Positions 34,069-42,553 are shown, numbered from the stretch's first letter. The stretch is DNA of 64,000 nucleotides from DASUCS01 sp041166385 (GCA_041166385.1 JBEEFW010000166.1:22941-86940); one strand, 5' to 3'. Notes: generated by a model from the sequence alone, not told the origin. A program made the numbers and translations.

Positions 34069-34616
34069 ATCGCATCGTGCTCGTCCGCCACGGCGACGCG
34101 GCGGCGGGCTGGGCCGACGATCTCGATCCGGGTCTGTCGCCTCTCGGACAGGCGCAGGCCCGTCATGTGGCCGAATCGCTCGATCCCCTCGGCCCGCTCC
34201 GGATCATCACGAGCCCGATGCGCCGGTGCCGGGAGACCGCGCTACCGATCGCCGACCGGTGGAACGTGGTTCCAACCGTGGAGCCCGATGTCGGCGAGAT
34301 CAAAGCGCCCGACCACGATCTGGCGACTCGGGGTCCGTGGCTGACGAGCGTGCTCGGGAGTGTCTGGCCGGAGATGCCCGACGCGCAGCGGACATGGCGC
34401 CAAGCCGTACTCACCTGTCTGCTCTCGCTCACGGAGGACTGCGTCGTCGTCACGCACTTCGTCGCGATCAACGTCGCGATCGGCGCAGCGACCGTCGACG
34501 ATCGGGTCGTGTGCCGCCGTGTCGGCAACTGCTCGACGACGATGCTTGAAAGCGACGGGAACTCACTGATGTTGGTCGCGGCGCCGGCTGAAGCCGAGAC
34601 GACGGAGGTGTTGTGA
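34065..34616 (+). CDS. Histidine phosphatase (phosphoglycerate mutase-like)
   Basis: 183 residues. VLVRHGDAA holds the phosphorylated His with its Arg, and SPMRRCRETALPIA and VVVTHFVAINVAIG carry the remaining Arg and second His. This is branch 1 of the histidine phosphatase superfamily; the middle is shortened compared with true phosphoglycerate mutases, so it is a phosphatase of unknown substrate. The GTG start overlaps the PIG-L stop (GTGA), so both are translated together. Confidence 0.85.
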   Translation: MNRIVLVRHGDAAAGWADDLDPGLSPLGQAQARHVAESLDPLGPLRIITSPMRRCRETALPIADRWNVVPTVEPDVGEIKAPDHDLATRGPWLTSVLGSVWPEMPDAQRTWRQAVLTCLLSLTEDCVVVTHFVAINVAIGAATVDDRVVCRRVGNCSTTMLESDGNSLMLVAAPAEAETTEVL

Positions 34617-34617
34617 C

Positions 34618-35724
34618 GTGAAGCCCTGGACGCACACGAGCTTTGCGCAGCAGCTCGTGTTCGGCGCAGGCGGCGTGAAGCGTGTCGGCGAGTTGCTCAA
34701 GGCGCTCGGCTCCCGGCGCGTGCTGCTCGTGACGACGCAAGGCCGTCACGATTCCGACGACGGGGCGCGTGTACGAGCCGCGCTTGGGTCTGCACTCGTG
34801 TCGACGTTCGCCGAGGTCGAGTCGCATGTTCCCGTACCGCTCGTGCAGCGGGCGGTGCAACAGGCGCGCCGAGATGCCGTCGATGCCGTGGTGTCGTTCG
34901 GCGGCGGTTCGTGTGCCGACATGGGCAAGGCGGTGTGCTTCTTCACGGAGCAAGAGGCGGGCACACCTGGCGCGTCGTACGCCGATCGCCCGGCGTTGCC
35001 GCACGTCGCCATCCCGACGACGTACTCGGGGGCGGAGCTCACGGGTGTCTTCGGCATGACCGACCCAGCGGCGCGGCAGAAGACCGGAGCGGGCGGACCG
35101 ACGATCACGCCGATGGGCGCGATCTATGACCCGGAGCTGACGCTGTCGATGCCGCCTCGTGTGAGCGCGGAAACGGGGATGAACGCGCTCGCACACTGCG
35201 TCGAAGCGATCTATGCACCGAACCGCACTCCGGAGGCCGAGGCGATCGGTCTGGCGGGGGCGAAGCGCATTGTCAACGCGTTGCCGCTCGTCGTGGATGA
35301 TCCCGGCGACGTCGACGTCCGCGCGTCGATGTTGGAAGGTGCGGCGCTCGCGGGTCGGGCACTGCACAACGGATCGATGGGCGTGCACCACGGGTTGTCA
35401 CAACTCGTCGGCGGCCGCACGGGCATCCCGCACGGGCTCGCAAACGCGATGATCCTTCCGCACGCCATGCGCTACAACGCGGTCGCGGCATACGACGAAC
35501 TCAAGCGGTTGGGGGAGGCGATTGGTGCGCCCGACGACGTCGCGGGAGCGGTCGCAGACTTGGTCGCGCGGCTCGGGTTGCCGTCCGGCTTGGGGGAGTG
35601 CGGAGTGACACTCGAGGATCTCGACGCCGTTGCCCGCCTCTCGCAGTCCAATCACAACGTGCGCAACAACATCCGGCCGGTGAGCGAAGATGAAGCCCGC
35701 GGGATCCTGTCGGCGGCCTACTAG
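34618..35724 (+). CDS. Iron-containing dehydrogenase, maleylacetate reductase-like
   Basis: 368 residues of group III alcohol dehydrogenases. N-terminal QQLVFGAGGVKRVGELL, the nucleotide-binding FGGGSCADMGK, then PTTYSGAELTGVFGMTD and the metal-binding His residues in MGVHHGLSQLVG and PHGLANAMILPHAMRYN. The TTYSGSE-like and GVHH features are those of maleylacetate reductase, which feeds ring-cleavage products of (chloro)catechol or hydroxyquinol into the 3-oxoadipate route. GTG 34618 follows the phosphatase by one base. No hydroxyquinol dioxygenase is nearby. Confidence 0.87.
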   Translation: MKPWTHTSFAQQLVFGAGGVKRVGELLKALGSRRVLLVTTQGRHDSDDGARVRAALGSALVSTFAEVESHVPVPLVQRAVQQARRDAVDAVVSFGGGSCADMGKAVCFFTEQEAGTPGASYADRPALPHVAIPTTYSGAELTGVFGMTDPAARQKTGAGGPTITPMGAIYDPELTLSMPPRVSAETGMNALAHCVEAIYAPNRTPEAEAIGLAGAKRIVNALPLVVDDPGDVDVRASMLEGAALAGRALHNGSMGVHHGLSQLVGGRTGIPHGLANAMILPHAMRYNAVAAYDELKRLGEAIGAPDDVAGAVADLVARLGLPSGLGECGVTLEDLDAVARLSQSNHNVRNNIRPVSEDEARGILSAAY

Positions 35725-35738
35725 CTGCGTGTCAGCAG

Positions 35739-35744
35739 TAACGT
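35739..35744 (+). promoter_or_regulatory. -10 box of VOC gene (leaderless)
   Basis: TAACGT ends six bases before the ATG at 35751. Confidence 0.45.
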
Positions 35745-35750
35745 CGCTGC

Positions 35751-36332
35751 ATGCCTGCTGAGGAACCTCGTTGGCGGGGCGTCAATCACCTCGCACTCAT
35801 CACCAACGACATGGACGCAACGGTCCGCTTCTATCACGGGGTACTCGGCGCTCGACTCGTGGCGCATCTGGGAAACCGGTCGTTCCGTCACTACTTCTTC
35901 GAGGTCGGTCCTGAGCAGACCGTCGCGTTCTTCGAGTACAAGCAATCGCCGGTGGCGGCCTTCGCCAAGCCCGCGGGCGTGCCCGATCCGAGGGCGATCC
36001 AGTTCGACCACCTGTCGCTCAACCTCTCCGACGAGCGCGCGCTCGAGGAGCTGCAGGCTCGGCTGAAAGAGAACGGCTGCGAGGTCACCGACATCATCGA
36101 CCACGGGTTCGTTCGGTCGATCTACTTCAGCGACCCGAACGGCATCGCGCTCGAAGCATCGTGGTGGGTGATCGATCCGACGGGACGCGAGGCGGACTAC
36201 GGCGACGGTGAGCTGTTCTCCGATCCTGATCCGGTCGCGTCGGTCGCAGAGCTGTACGCGACGGGCGCGCTCGCGTCGAAGCCGACCACGCGTCTCGTGC
36301 AGGACGCCACCGACATTCCCGACCCCGTGTAG
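35751..36332 (+). CDS. VOC-family protein
   Basis: 193 residues with one full VOC module: GVNHLALITNDMDATVRFYH (first metal-binding His), YFFEVGPEQTVAFFEY, FDHLSLNLSDERALEELQAR (second His) and IYFSDPNGIALEASWW (Glu). The complete His/His/Glu set supports a metal-dependent dioxygenase, isomerase or lyase. About 60 further residues of low complexity follow. It is placed among catabolic genes (maleylacetate reductase upstream, F420-type reductase downstream), but has its own start signal. Confidence 0.82.
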   Translation: MPAEEPRWRGVNHLALITNDMDATVRFYHGVLGARLVAHLGNRSFRHYFFEVGPEQTVAFFEYKQSPVAAFAKPAGVPDPRAIQFDHLSLNLSDERALEELQARLKENGCEVTDIIDHGFVRSIYFSDPNGIALEASWWVIDPTGREADYGDGELFSDPDPVASVAELYATGALASKPTTRLVQDATDIPDPV

Positions 36333-36355
36333 TCGGCTTTTGGCAGCGGGGTCCC

Positions 36356-36361
36356 TAGCCT
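36356..36361 (+). promoter_or_regulatory. -10 box of F420-type reductase gene (leaderless)
   Basis: TAGCCT ends seven bases before the ATG at 36369. Confidence 0.4.
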
Positions 36362-36368
36362 CCTTGCG

Positions 36369-36803
36369 ATGACAGACATCGAGGAGCCGCTCGACAGCGC
36401 GCTCGAGTGGGTCGCTGATCACACCCGTCGCTACGTCGAGAGCGATGGCGAGGACGGGCACGAGTGGATGGGTGTCCCCACGCTGATACTGACCACCCGC
36501 GGCCGCCGTTCCGGTCAGCTGCGCCGCAACGCGTTGATCTACGGAACGGATGGCGACGACTACGTCATCGTCGCGTCACGCGGGGGACACAAGAACAACC
36601 CGCTCTGGTACCTCAACCTTGTCGAAGATCCGAACGTCTCGGTGCAAGTCGGTGCCGAGCGCTTCGATGCAACGGCCCACACGGCTACCGCCGACGAGAA
36701 GGCTCGGTTGTGGCCCGCAATGGCGAAGATCTGGCCGGCGTACGACGAGTATCAGACGAAGACCGACCGCGACATCCCGGTCATCGTCCTCGAACGACGC
36801 TGA
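36369..36803 (+). CDS. Deazaflavin (F420)-dependent nitroreductase-family protein
   Basis: 144 residues of the split-barrel Ddn/FDOR-A family. Signature TLILTTRGRRSGQLRRNALI, then VIVASRGGHKNNPLWYLNL and ERFDATAHTATADEKARLWP. FDOR-A proteins use F420H2 to reduce quinones, nitro compounds or other electrophiles and often sit at the membrane. With the LLM-type oxidoreductase at 25012 it indicates that the organism makes F420. Confidence 0.9.
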   Translation: MTDIEEPLDSALEWVADHTRRYVESDGEDGHEWMGVPTLILTTRGRRSGQLRRNALIYGTDGDDYVIVASRGGHKNNPLWYLNLVEDPNVSVQVGAERFDATAHTATADEKARLWPAMAKIWPAYDEYQTKTDRDIPVIVLERR

Positions 36804-36809
36804 CGGTCG

Positions 36810-37001
36810 TCACACCTCGGCGATCGCCGACTCCCACATCACGTTGCAGGGCTGACAGGTCTGCGTCTTCGTCTCGCGCACGAGGTTGATGTGCTCGAGA
36901 TAGCCCGGGCCGCCGCACTGTGGGCACACGTTCGGAAGGACCGCGGTCTGCTCAGTGAACGACGAGGTGGCTTTTCTTCTGGGCCTCAGGCGGACTTCCA
37001 T
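36810..37001 (-). CDS. Small zinc-ribbon protein
   Basis: 63 residues with CPQCGG at about 26-31 and CQPC at about 50-53, a four-Cys zinc ribbon, and a basic first third (VRLRPRRKATSSF). It has a clear Shine-Dalgarno (AAGGAG) about 10 nt upstream, unlike most neighbours. Function unknown; such ribbons often bind nucleic acid or a larger protein. It is convergent with the F420-type reductase gene. The 203 bp between it and the sulfatase ATG hold no gene that I can support. Confidence 0.65.
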   Translation of the reverse strand: MEVRLRPRRKATSSFTEQTAVLPNVCPQCGGPGYLEHINLVRETKTQTCQPCNVMWESAIAEV

Positions 37002-37204
37002 GCCCCTGGTCTCCTTGGTCTCGGCCCGCGGTCTGTGGTCGTGTGCGTACCCCGCTGCGCTGCGGACCTACCCCGGGTCCGAAGCGGACGTCGCCGAGCC
37101 CGAGCCCCCATCACGCGCAGGCCGCCAACGGCGCCGGCGACATACGGAGCGGAGTTCACGACGCACTGCATGCACACGCGGGCCAGCGTAGACAGACTGC
37201 GGGG

Positions 37205-39490
37205 ATGATTGAGTTCGGCGGGGTCATCGGTCCGAGTTGGCGCGAGTCGACGGCCTGGTGGCCCCCGGAGCCCACGGCGCCCGACGGTGCGCCGAATGTG
37301 CTGGTCATCGTCCTCGACGACGTCGGCTACGCCCAGCTGGGGTGTTACGGCTCTGACATCGCCACACCCAACATCGATGCCCTTGCGGCCAGCGGGGTTC
37401 GCCTGTCGAACTTCCACACCACATCGCTGTGTTCGCCGACGCGCTCCTGCTTGCTGACCGGTCGCAACCACCACTCCAACGGCATGGGTCGGGTTGCCGA
37501 CCTCGCGATCGGGTTCCCCGGCTACTGGGGCCGAGTGCCCCGCGAGAACGGCTTCATGTCCGAGATCCTCGCGGCCAACGGCTACGTCCCGATGGCGGTC
37601 GGAAAGTGGCATCTGACGCCTGAGGACGAGACGCATGCCGCGGCGCGGCGCGACACCTGGCCGATTGGTCGAGGCTTTCAGCGTTGGTATGGGTTCCATG
37701 GCGGCGAGACCCACCAGTTCGTGCCGTCGCTGTTCCAGGACAACCACGCCGTGCGGCCCCCCGCGCGCCCCGAGGACGGCTACCACCTCAGCGTCGATCT
37801 TGCCGACCGCGCGATCCGCTACCTCGGTGAGCTGCGCTCGGTGGAGCGCGACCAGCCGTTCTTTCTCTACTTCGCGACCGGCGCGTGCCACTCGCCGCAT
37901 CACGCGCCGGCCGAATGGATCGAGCGCTACCGAGGCCAGTTCGATCGAGGGTGGGACGCGTGGCGCGAGGCGACCTTCACACGCCAGTGCGAGCTCGGTC
38001 TCCTGCCCGCGAATACACAGCTCTCACCGCGTCCATCGTGGGTGCCGGCGTGGAATGACCTCGACCCCGAGGATCAGCGAGTTGCCGCGCGCTTCATGGA
38101 GTGCTTTGCCGGCTTTCTATCGCACGCCGACGAGCAGATCGGACGCGTGCTCGAGTTCGTCGAACAACTCGGCGAGCGCGACAACACGCTCGTCGTGCTC
38201 ATCTCCGACAACGGAGCCAGCGCAGAAGGCGGCGCGCAGGGGTCGATCAACGACGCTCGGCTGTGGAACGGTGCGCCGGCGTCTGCCCGCGAACTGCGGA
38301 GTCGTATCGACGAGCTCGGCACGCCCACGGCGCACAACAACTACCCGTGGGGTTGGACGATGGCCGGCAACACGCCGTTCCGACGTTGGAAGCGTGAGGT
38401 GCACGAGGGCGGGATCGCCGATCCGTGCATCATCAGCTGGCCAGCACGAATTGCGAGCCGCGACGCCATCCGGCATCAGTTTGCTCACGCCATCGACGTC
38501 CTACCGACCGTGCTCGACTTACTCGGCGTCGAGGCTCCAGAAGAGATCGCCAGCGTTCCGCAGGCGCCGATCGACGGCACGAGCTTCTCGTACCTGCTCG
38601 ACGACGGCGATGCTCCCGGGCGACACACGACGCAGTACTTCGAGATGCTCGGCAGTCGCGGCCTGTACCACGACGGTTGGAAGGCAGTGACGTTCAAGCC
38701 GCTTGGTCCGATGTACAACGACGGCCTCGATCCGGATGCTCCGTTCGAGGACGATGTCTGGGAGTTGTACCGAGTAGCCGACGATCTCTCGGAGTCACAG
38801 AACGTCGCGGCACAGCACCCTGAGATGCTGGAGAAGCTCGTCGCCCTGTGGTGGGAGGAGGCCGAGCGCTTCAACGTGTTGCCGCTCGACAACCGACCGG
38901 TTGCGGCCCTGATGGCGCCGCGGCGCCCGTTCTCCGACCATCCTCAGTACGTGTTCTGGCCCGGTGAGTCCATCGTGCCGGAGACGGTGACTGTCAACGC
39001 GCGGAACCGATCGCACGTGATGGTGGCCGATGTCGACGTTCCGCACGACGGCCGGCTCGAGGGAGTGTTGCTGGCGATGGGTACGACACTCGGTGGCTGG
39101 TCGTTCCATGTACTCGACGGCCGGCTGCGGTACGCGCACAACTACGTCGGGAAGGTCTGCGCGGTCGTCGACAGCGACGAAGTGATCGCGCCGGGACGGC
39201 ACCAGCTCGCGATGTCGTTCTCGAGTGCCGGTGACTTCACCGCCGCTGCGACCCTGCTCGTCGACGGGAGAATCGTGGGCGAGGGAGCGATCGAGCGACT
39301 CACGCCTGTGCGGCACTCGATCACCGGAGGCGGCATCACCTGCGGGTGGGAGCAGGGTCCGTCAGTCGGTCCGGGTTACGACGCGCCCTTCCCGTTTACA
39401 GGGACCCTGCGCCGCGTCGTCGTCGATGTGAGCGGCGCGCCGTATCGCGACCTTCAGGCGGAGTTCGAAGCGATCATGTCGGAGCAATAG
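37205..39490 (+). CDS. Arylsulfatase
   Basis: 761 residues of the type I sulfatase fold. Metal-binding Asp38-Asp39 in VIVLDDVGYAQLGCYG, then the signature CSPTRSCLLTGRN with Cys76, which needs conversion to formylglycine by a maturase (FGE or AtsB) encoded elsewhere. GKWHLTP, NGASAEGG and GWTMAGNTPFRRWK follow the usual order. The last 150 residues form a beta-sandwich like that of Pseudomonas-type alkyl/arylsulfatases. No signal peptide is seen from ATG 37205, which is preferred to the longer frame at 37043 that has no sulfatase features. It releases sulfate from organic sulfate esters. Confidence 0.93.
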   Translation: MIEFGGVIGPSWRESTAWWPPEPTAPDGAPNVLVIVLDDVGYAQLGCYGSDIATPNIDALAASGVRLSNFHTTSLCSPTRSCLLTGRNHHSNGMGRVADLAIGFPGYWGRVPRENGFMSEILAANGYVPMAVGKWHLTPEDETHAAARRDTWPIGRGFQRWYGFHGGETHQFVPSLFQDNHAVRPPARPEDGYHLSVDLADRAIRYLGELRSVERDQPFFLYFATGACHSPHHAPAEWIERYRGQFDRGWDAWREATFTRQCELGLLPANTQLSPRPSWVPAWNDLDPEDQRVAARFMECFAGFLSHADEQIGRVLEFVEQLGERDNTLVVLISDNGASAEGGAQGSINDARLWNGAPASARELRSRIDELGTPTAHNNYPWGWTMAGNTPFRRWKREVHEGGIADPCIISWPARIASRDAIRHQFAHAIDVLPTVLDLLGVEAPEEIASVPQAPIDGTSFSYLLDDGDAPGRHTTQYFEMLGSRGLYHDGWKAVTFKPLGPMYNDGLDPDAPFEDDVWELYRVADDLSESQNVAAQHPEMLEKLVALWWEEAERFNVLPLDNRPVAALMAPRRPFSDHPQYVFWPGESIVPETVTVNARNRSHVMVADVDVPHDGRLEGVLLAMGTTLGGWSFHVLDGRLRYAHNYVGKVCAVVDSDEVIAPGRHQLAMSFSSAGDFTAAATLLVDGRIVGEGAIERLTPVRHSITGGGITCGWEQGPSVGPGYDAPFPFTGTLRRVVVDVSGAPYRDLQAEFEAIMSEQ

Positions 39491-39492
39491 CC

Positions 39493-39606
39493 ATGGTGGC
39501 GACTGCGCGGCTCGTCGAGTTGGGTGCCACCGTGCACGAGCCGCACGAGAGGTGGGTGACGATGCTCGACCCGGAAGGGAACGAGTTCTTCGTTATGCGA
39601 GGGTGA
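39493..39606 (+). pseudogene. C-terminal remnant of a VOC/glyoxalase gene
   Basis: 37 codons directly after the sulfatase stop encode ARLVELGATVHEPHERWVTM and LDPEGNEFFVM, the typical last strand-helix-strand of a VOC protein, including the metal-binding Glu. The preceding 80-100 residues of such a protein are absent, so this is a truncated relic. It reaches into the 3' end of the converging DUF1707 gene. Confidence 0.55.
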
Positions 39607-40045
39607 GCTCGTCGCGCTGCGGCGGGAGTTCGCGGGGCGGTTCGTGGCGGTGCGAGCGATGGTGGCCGAAGGCGCCGAGCTTGAACCACGCCAGCGGGAT
39701 GAGCCACCACAACGATCCCGGCCCGATCGCGACCGCAGCGAGCACGATGATCGCGATCCAGAAGGCGGCGGCACGGAGTTGCGCTTCGCGGTAGCGGTGA
39801 CGGAGCGGCGGGCGCTCGAGCGGCAGTTCCCGAAGCACGTGCTGCAGGTCGCCGTGCGTCGTGGCCTGCCACGTCTCGTCGACCCGTGCTTCGAACTCCT
39901 CGAGCGTCAATCGGCCGTCGCCGGTGTGACGCGACAACTGGTCGATCGTGGCCTGCCGGTCTTCGTCGGAGACTCGGACGTCAGCGCGGGAACCGCGCTC
40001 GATGTCCCAGGAGTCCCGTGTGTCCCAGCGGTTCGACCAGCACAT
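39593..40045 (-). CDS. DUF1707 membrane protein
   Basis: 150 residues. The DUF1707 domain (VRVSDEDRQATIDQLSRHTG, then DGRLTLEEFEARVDETWQAT) is followed by one or two hydrophobic segments (FWIAIIVLAAVAIGPGSLWW and LIPLAWFKLGAF) and a His/Arg/Pro-rich tail. This arrangement is common in actinobacteria; the SHOCT-like DUF1707 part is thought to mediate interactions at the membrane. The first 22 residues before VRVSDEDR may be untranslated if GTG 39979 is the real start. Function unknown. Confidence 0.78.
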   Translation of the reverse strand: MCWSNRWDTRDSWDIERGSRADVRVSDEDRQATIDQLSRHTGDGRLTLEEFEARVDETWQATTHGDLQHVLRELPLERPPLRHRYREAQLRAAAFWIAIIVLAAVAIGPGSLWWLIPLAWFKLGAFGHHRSHRHEPPRELPPQRDELTLA

Positions 40046-40179
40046 GCCGCACCTCCTGCCGTTGCCCCGTGAACATACGCCTCAGGTCGGGCGATCCGGT
40101 AGCCGCCTTCGGTGTGACATCGAACACACTCCAGCGTGACGACTGACCTGTGGCCTTCGCGCGTGGCCGTTGGGTACTC

Positions 40180-40195
40180 TTGACCAGTCAGTCAA
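40180..40195. promoter_or_regulatory. Inverted repeat upstream of ferritin-like gene
   Basis: TTGAC-CAGTCA-GTCAA, 5-bp arms with a 6-bp centre, lies 21 bp before the ATG. It resembles the TTGACC half-site of the palindrome at 25950 and could bind a TetR-type protein. The gap of 170 bp to the DUF1707 gene holds no gene. Confidence 0.4.
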
Positions 40196-40216
40196 TGACC
40201 AGGGGGAAGATCTCGG

Positions 40217-41041
40217 ATGAAGCGGATCCTGCCGGTTGACGAGTTGGCGCGCGACGAGCGCTTCTCGCGCATCAAGATCGAAGACGTCATCTTCGATCCG
40301 CGCAACGCCAGCAACAGCGACAAGCGTCAGACCGGCTTTCGCATCGAGAACGAAGAGGCTCCCGACGGCGCTCGTGGACTGATGCACGGCATCTTCGTCG
40401 GCGAGATCCAGGCGCTCGAGGGCGCCGGTCGTACCTGCTGGGACTTCGACACCGGCGACGGTCGCGAGGAAGCGCCGTTCGCGTTGAAGCTCGACATGGC
40501 GCGTCAGTGCTGGGACGAAGCTCGCCATGTGGAGATCAGCTGCAAGCTCAGTGAGCACATGGGTTCCGAGATCGGTGAGTTCGGCGAGCAGGTCCTCCTG
40601 TACGAGGCCGCATGCAACCCCGATCCCGTGCTGCGCCTCACCGGCGTGAACCGGGCGCTCGAGGGCCTTGCGATCGACGTGTTCAACACGATGCGCGACT
40701 TCGGCGACGCCACGAGCGATCCGGTCCTGTACTTCTGCGAGGACTGGATGCTCGCCGATGAAGTCACCCACGTGAAGATGGGCTCCGACTGGCTGCGCCG
40801 CCTGACCGACACGGATCCCGAGCGTCGTCAGCAGGCGCTCGACTTCCAACGGGCCGTCGACAAGCTGTTCAGCTTCGGCGGCTTCCGTGGCGAGGAAGAG
40901 GAGAACCCCGTTCACCTCGCCCGCAAGTTCCGTGGCCTTGCTGGATTCTCCGACGAGGAGATCTCCGAGCTCGTCGACACTGCGGCCGAGGCGTACGCCG
41001 AAGCCCAGGCGATGCAGGCCGCAGCAGCCGCGAGCGCTTAA
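40217..41041 (+). CDS. Ferritin-like diiron protein (DUF455-like)
   Basis: 274 residues, strongly helical. Metal ligands of a four-helix-bundle diiron site are seen in order: Glu in VGEIQALEGAG, Glu and His in QCWDEARHVE, Glu in VNRALEGLAIDVF, and Glu and His in DWMLADEVTHVKMG. The set fits the ferritin-like DUF455 family; members are poorly described and may be oxygenases or oxidases rather than iron stores. A good Shine-Dalgarno (GGGGGAAG) precedes the ATG. Its frame continues after TAA into the next membrane protein. Confidence 0.82.
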   Translation: MKRILPVDELARDERFSRIKIEDVIFDPRNASNSDKRQTGFRIENEEAPDGARGLMHGIFVGEIQALEGAGRTCWDFDTGDGREEAPFALKLDMARQCWDEARHVEISCKLSEHMGSEIGEFGEQVLLYEAACNPDPVLRLTGVNRALEGLAIDVFNTMRDFGDATSDPVLYFCEDWMLADEVTHVKMGSDWLRRLTDTDPERRQQALDFQRAVDKLFSFGGFRGEEEENPVHLARKFRGLAGFSDEEISELVDTAAEAYAEAQAMQAAAAASA

Positions 41042-41452
41042 ATCCCACACATCATTTCGTCAGCCTTCTTCGGCGCGCTCGTTCTCTTCCAGGTCCACAA
41101 GGCGTGGGCCTGGGTCGTCGTCATCGGTAACGGCCTCGCCGGTGTCTGGGCGCTCGGGGCTCATTGGTGGCCGCCGCTCCGCACCCGGGCCTTGTGGTGG
41201 TTCACCGTGCTCGTCGAGGTGTCGATCTTCGTGCAGGCGGGCCTCGGCGTGGCATTGGTGAACGTCGAGAAGATCGACCCGCCGCAGTTCCACCTCTTCT
41301 ACGGGTTCGTGGCCATCATCGCCGTCGGGATCCTGTACTCGTACAAGTCGACGTCGCCATGGGTGCGCGAGCGGCTCTACCTCGTCTACGGGTTCGGCAG
41401 CCTCTTCCTCATGGGGCTCGGTATCCGGGCGATGCTGGTCGCCGGGAGATGA
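41042..41452 (+). CDS. Four-helix membrane protein without a normal start codon
   Basis: From the codon after the ferritin-like stop, the same frame reads on for 136 codons and encodes four clear membrane segments (SSAFFGALVLFQVHKAWAWV; VIGNGLAGVWALGAHWW; TVLVEVSIFVQAGLGVALV; FVAIIAVGILY and LVYGFGSLFLMGLGIRAML). The first ATG/GTG/TTG is TTG 41192, inside the third segment, which would delete half the protein. Initiation at ATC 41042 or ATT 41054, or readthrough of the single TAA, would give a sensible product. Function unknown. Confidence 0.6.
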   Translation: MPHIISSAFFGALVLFQVHKAWAWVVVIGNGLAGVWALGAHWWPPLRTRALWWFTVLVEVSIFVQAGLGVALVNVEKIDPPQFHLFYGFVAIIAVGILYSYKSTSPWVRERLYLVYGFGSLFLMGLGIRAMLVAGR

Positions 41453-41453
41453 G

Positions 41454-41459
41454 TACTGT
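41454..41459 (+). promoter_or_regulatory. -10 box deciding the start of the Lrp-like gene
   Basis: TACTGT ends seven bases before GTG 41467, in the same geometry as other leaderless genes here. This favours 41467 over ATG 41449. Confidence 0.4.
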
Positions 41460-41466
41460 TCGCGAT

Positions 41467-41703
41467 GTGGCTGTCAGCGCGTACATCCTGATCCAGACCG
41501 AAGTGGGCAAGGCTGCGCAAGTGGCGACCGAGGTCTCCGCCATCGACGGTGTGGTCTCGGCCGAGGACGTCACCGGGCCCTACGACGTGATCGCCCGAGC
41601 GGAAGCGTCGTCAGTCGACGAGCTCGGGAAGATGGTGGTGAGTCGCGTGCAGATGATCGACGGCATCACCCGCACGCTCACCTGCCCGATCGTTCACCTC
41701 TAG
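41467..41703 (+). CDS. Lrp/AsnC ligand-binding (RAM) domain protein
   Basis: 78 residues: VSAYILIQTEVGKAAQVATE, then AEDVTGPYDVIARAEASSVD and QMIDGITRTLTCPI. This is the RAM/AsnC_trans_reg effector-binding domain alone, without the HTH of Lrp regulators. Stand-alone RAM proteins form octamer rings and may sense amino acids or partner with other regulators. An alternative start at ATG 41449 would overlap the upstream stop (ATGA). Confidence 0.85.
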   Translation: MAVSAYILIQTEVGKAAQVATEVSAIDGVVSAEDVTGPYDVIARAEASSVDELGKMVVSRVQMIDGITRTLTCPIVHL

Positions 41704-42545
41704 CGACTCCCCGGCAGCACCGCGAAGGCGCCGCTGTCGGCGATCGCGCGGCTCCACGGCCGTCCGAGCTCGCGTAGCTCGTTGCAACCGTCGTCGCCGA
41801 GCGCTTCCCAGGCCGGGAGCGCGAGCACGTCGGTCTGAGCCTCGATGCGTTCCCGGAGGGCGCGCCCTGCGTCGGTGAACTCGCCGTCACCGGTCACGAT
41901 GCCGCGGGCCGCAAGGCGCTCGATACCCGCGTTCCACGCGTCGTCTGACCACGCCCGGCTCGTCTGCAGCGCGACACGAGGTACTGCGCCCGACGCCGCA
42001 TGCGTGATGAGCGCCTCGACGGCGTCGAGTTCCTCCGCGACAAGACAAGCGATGTGACCGTCGCCGCGGAACTCGCGGATGAGGCTGATCGCGTGCCACA
42101 ACACGAGGTGGGGCTCGGTGGGCCAGGCCAGCGACGCGTGGCCCGCATACAGCGGCCGTCCCGGAATGGTGCACCCCTCTGCCGCGACGCGAGCGAGGTC
42201 AGCGGCGCGGGCGACGTCCTTGCTCTCGACGACATCATCGCCGAGCAGCCTGCGCAGTCCGAGGTCGATCGCTGCGAGCCGAGCATCGAGGATCGCGGTG
42301 GGTGTCGTCTTGTCCCACGCACTGGGGATGGCGTGCTGGACGAGCGTCGGGTTGAAGTTGAAGAACGTGGCGATGACGACGCCGGCACTGACGGCGCCGA
42401 GCGGAGCGGACCGTGACGCGAAGTACCCGTCGCGCCCCGTGACACCGAGCTGGGCATAGGCCTCGGTCGCCTCGGGCAAGAAGTAGATGATCCCGTGATA
42501 GGGCTCGAGCGATCGGGACATCTTCCGTGCCAGCACTGGGTCCAT
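41700..42545 (-). CDS. SCO6745-family protein
   Basis: 281 residues. The SCO6745 pattern is seen throughout: LARKMSRSLEPYHGIIYFLP, YFASRSAPLGAVSAGVVIAT, FFNFNPTLVQHAIPSAWD, RPLYAGHASLAWPTEPHLVL and a winged-helix-like C-terminus (GIVTGDGEFTDAGRALRERI). The family is restricted to actinobacteria, and its role is unknown; the last third looks like a MarR-type wing. ATG 42545, with TACCGT eight bases upstream, is chosen over the long antisense-type extension to 42797. Confidence 0.88.
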   Translation of the reverse strand: MDPVLARKMSRSLEPYHGIIYFLPEATEAYAQLGVTGRDGYFASRSAPLGAVSAGVVIATFFNFNPTLVQHAIPSAWDKTTPTAILDARLAAIDLGLRRLLGDDVVESKDVARAADLARVAAEGCTIPGRPLYAGHASLAWPTEPHLVLWHAISLIREFRGDGHIACLVAEELDAVEALITHAASGAVPRVALQTSRAWSDDAWNAGIERLAARGIVTGDGEFTDAGRALRERIEAQTDVLALPAWEALGDDGCNELRELGRPWSRAIADSGAFAVLPGSR

Positions 42546-42553
42546 GCGGCCGG

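Noticed and set aside
25012..35724. Secondary-metabolite gene cluster
   Set aside because: SDR, methyltransferase, VOC and cupin genes are present, but no PKS, NRPS, terpene synthase or RiPP precursor; a catabolic block is more likely.
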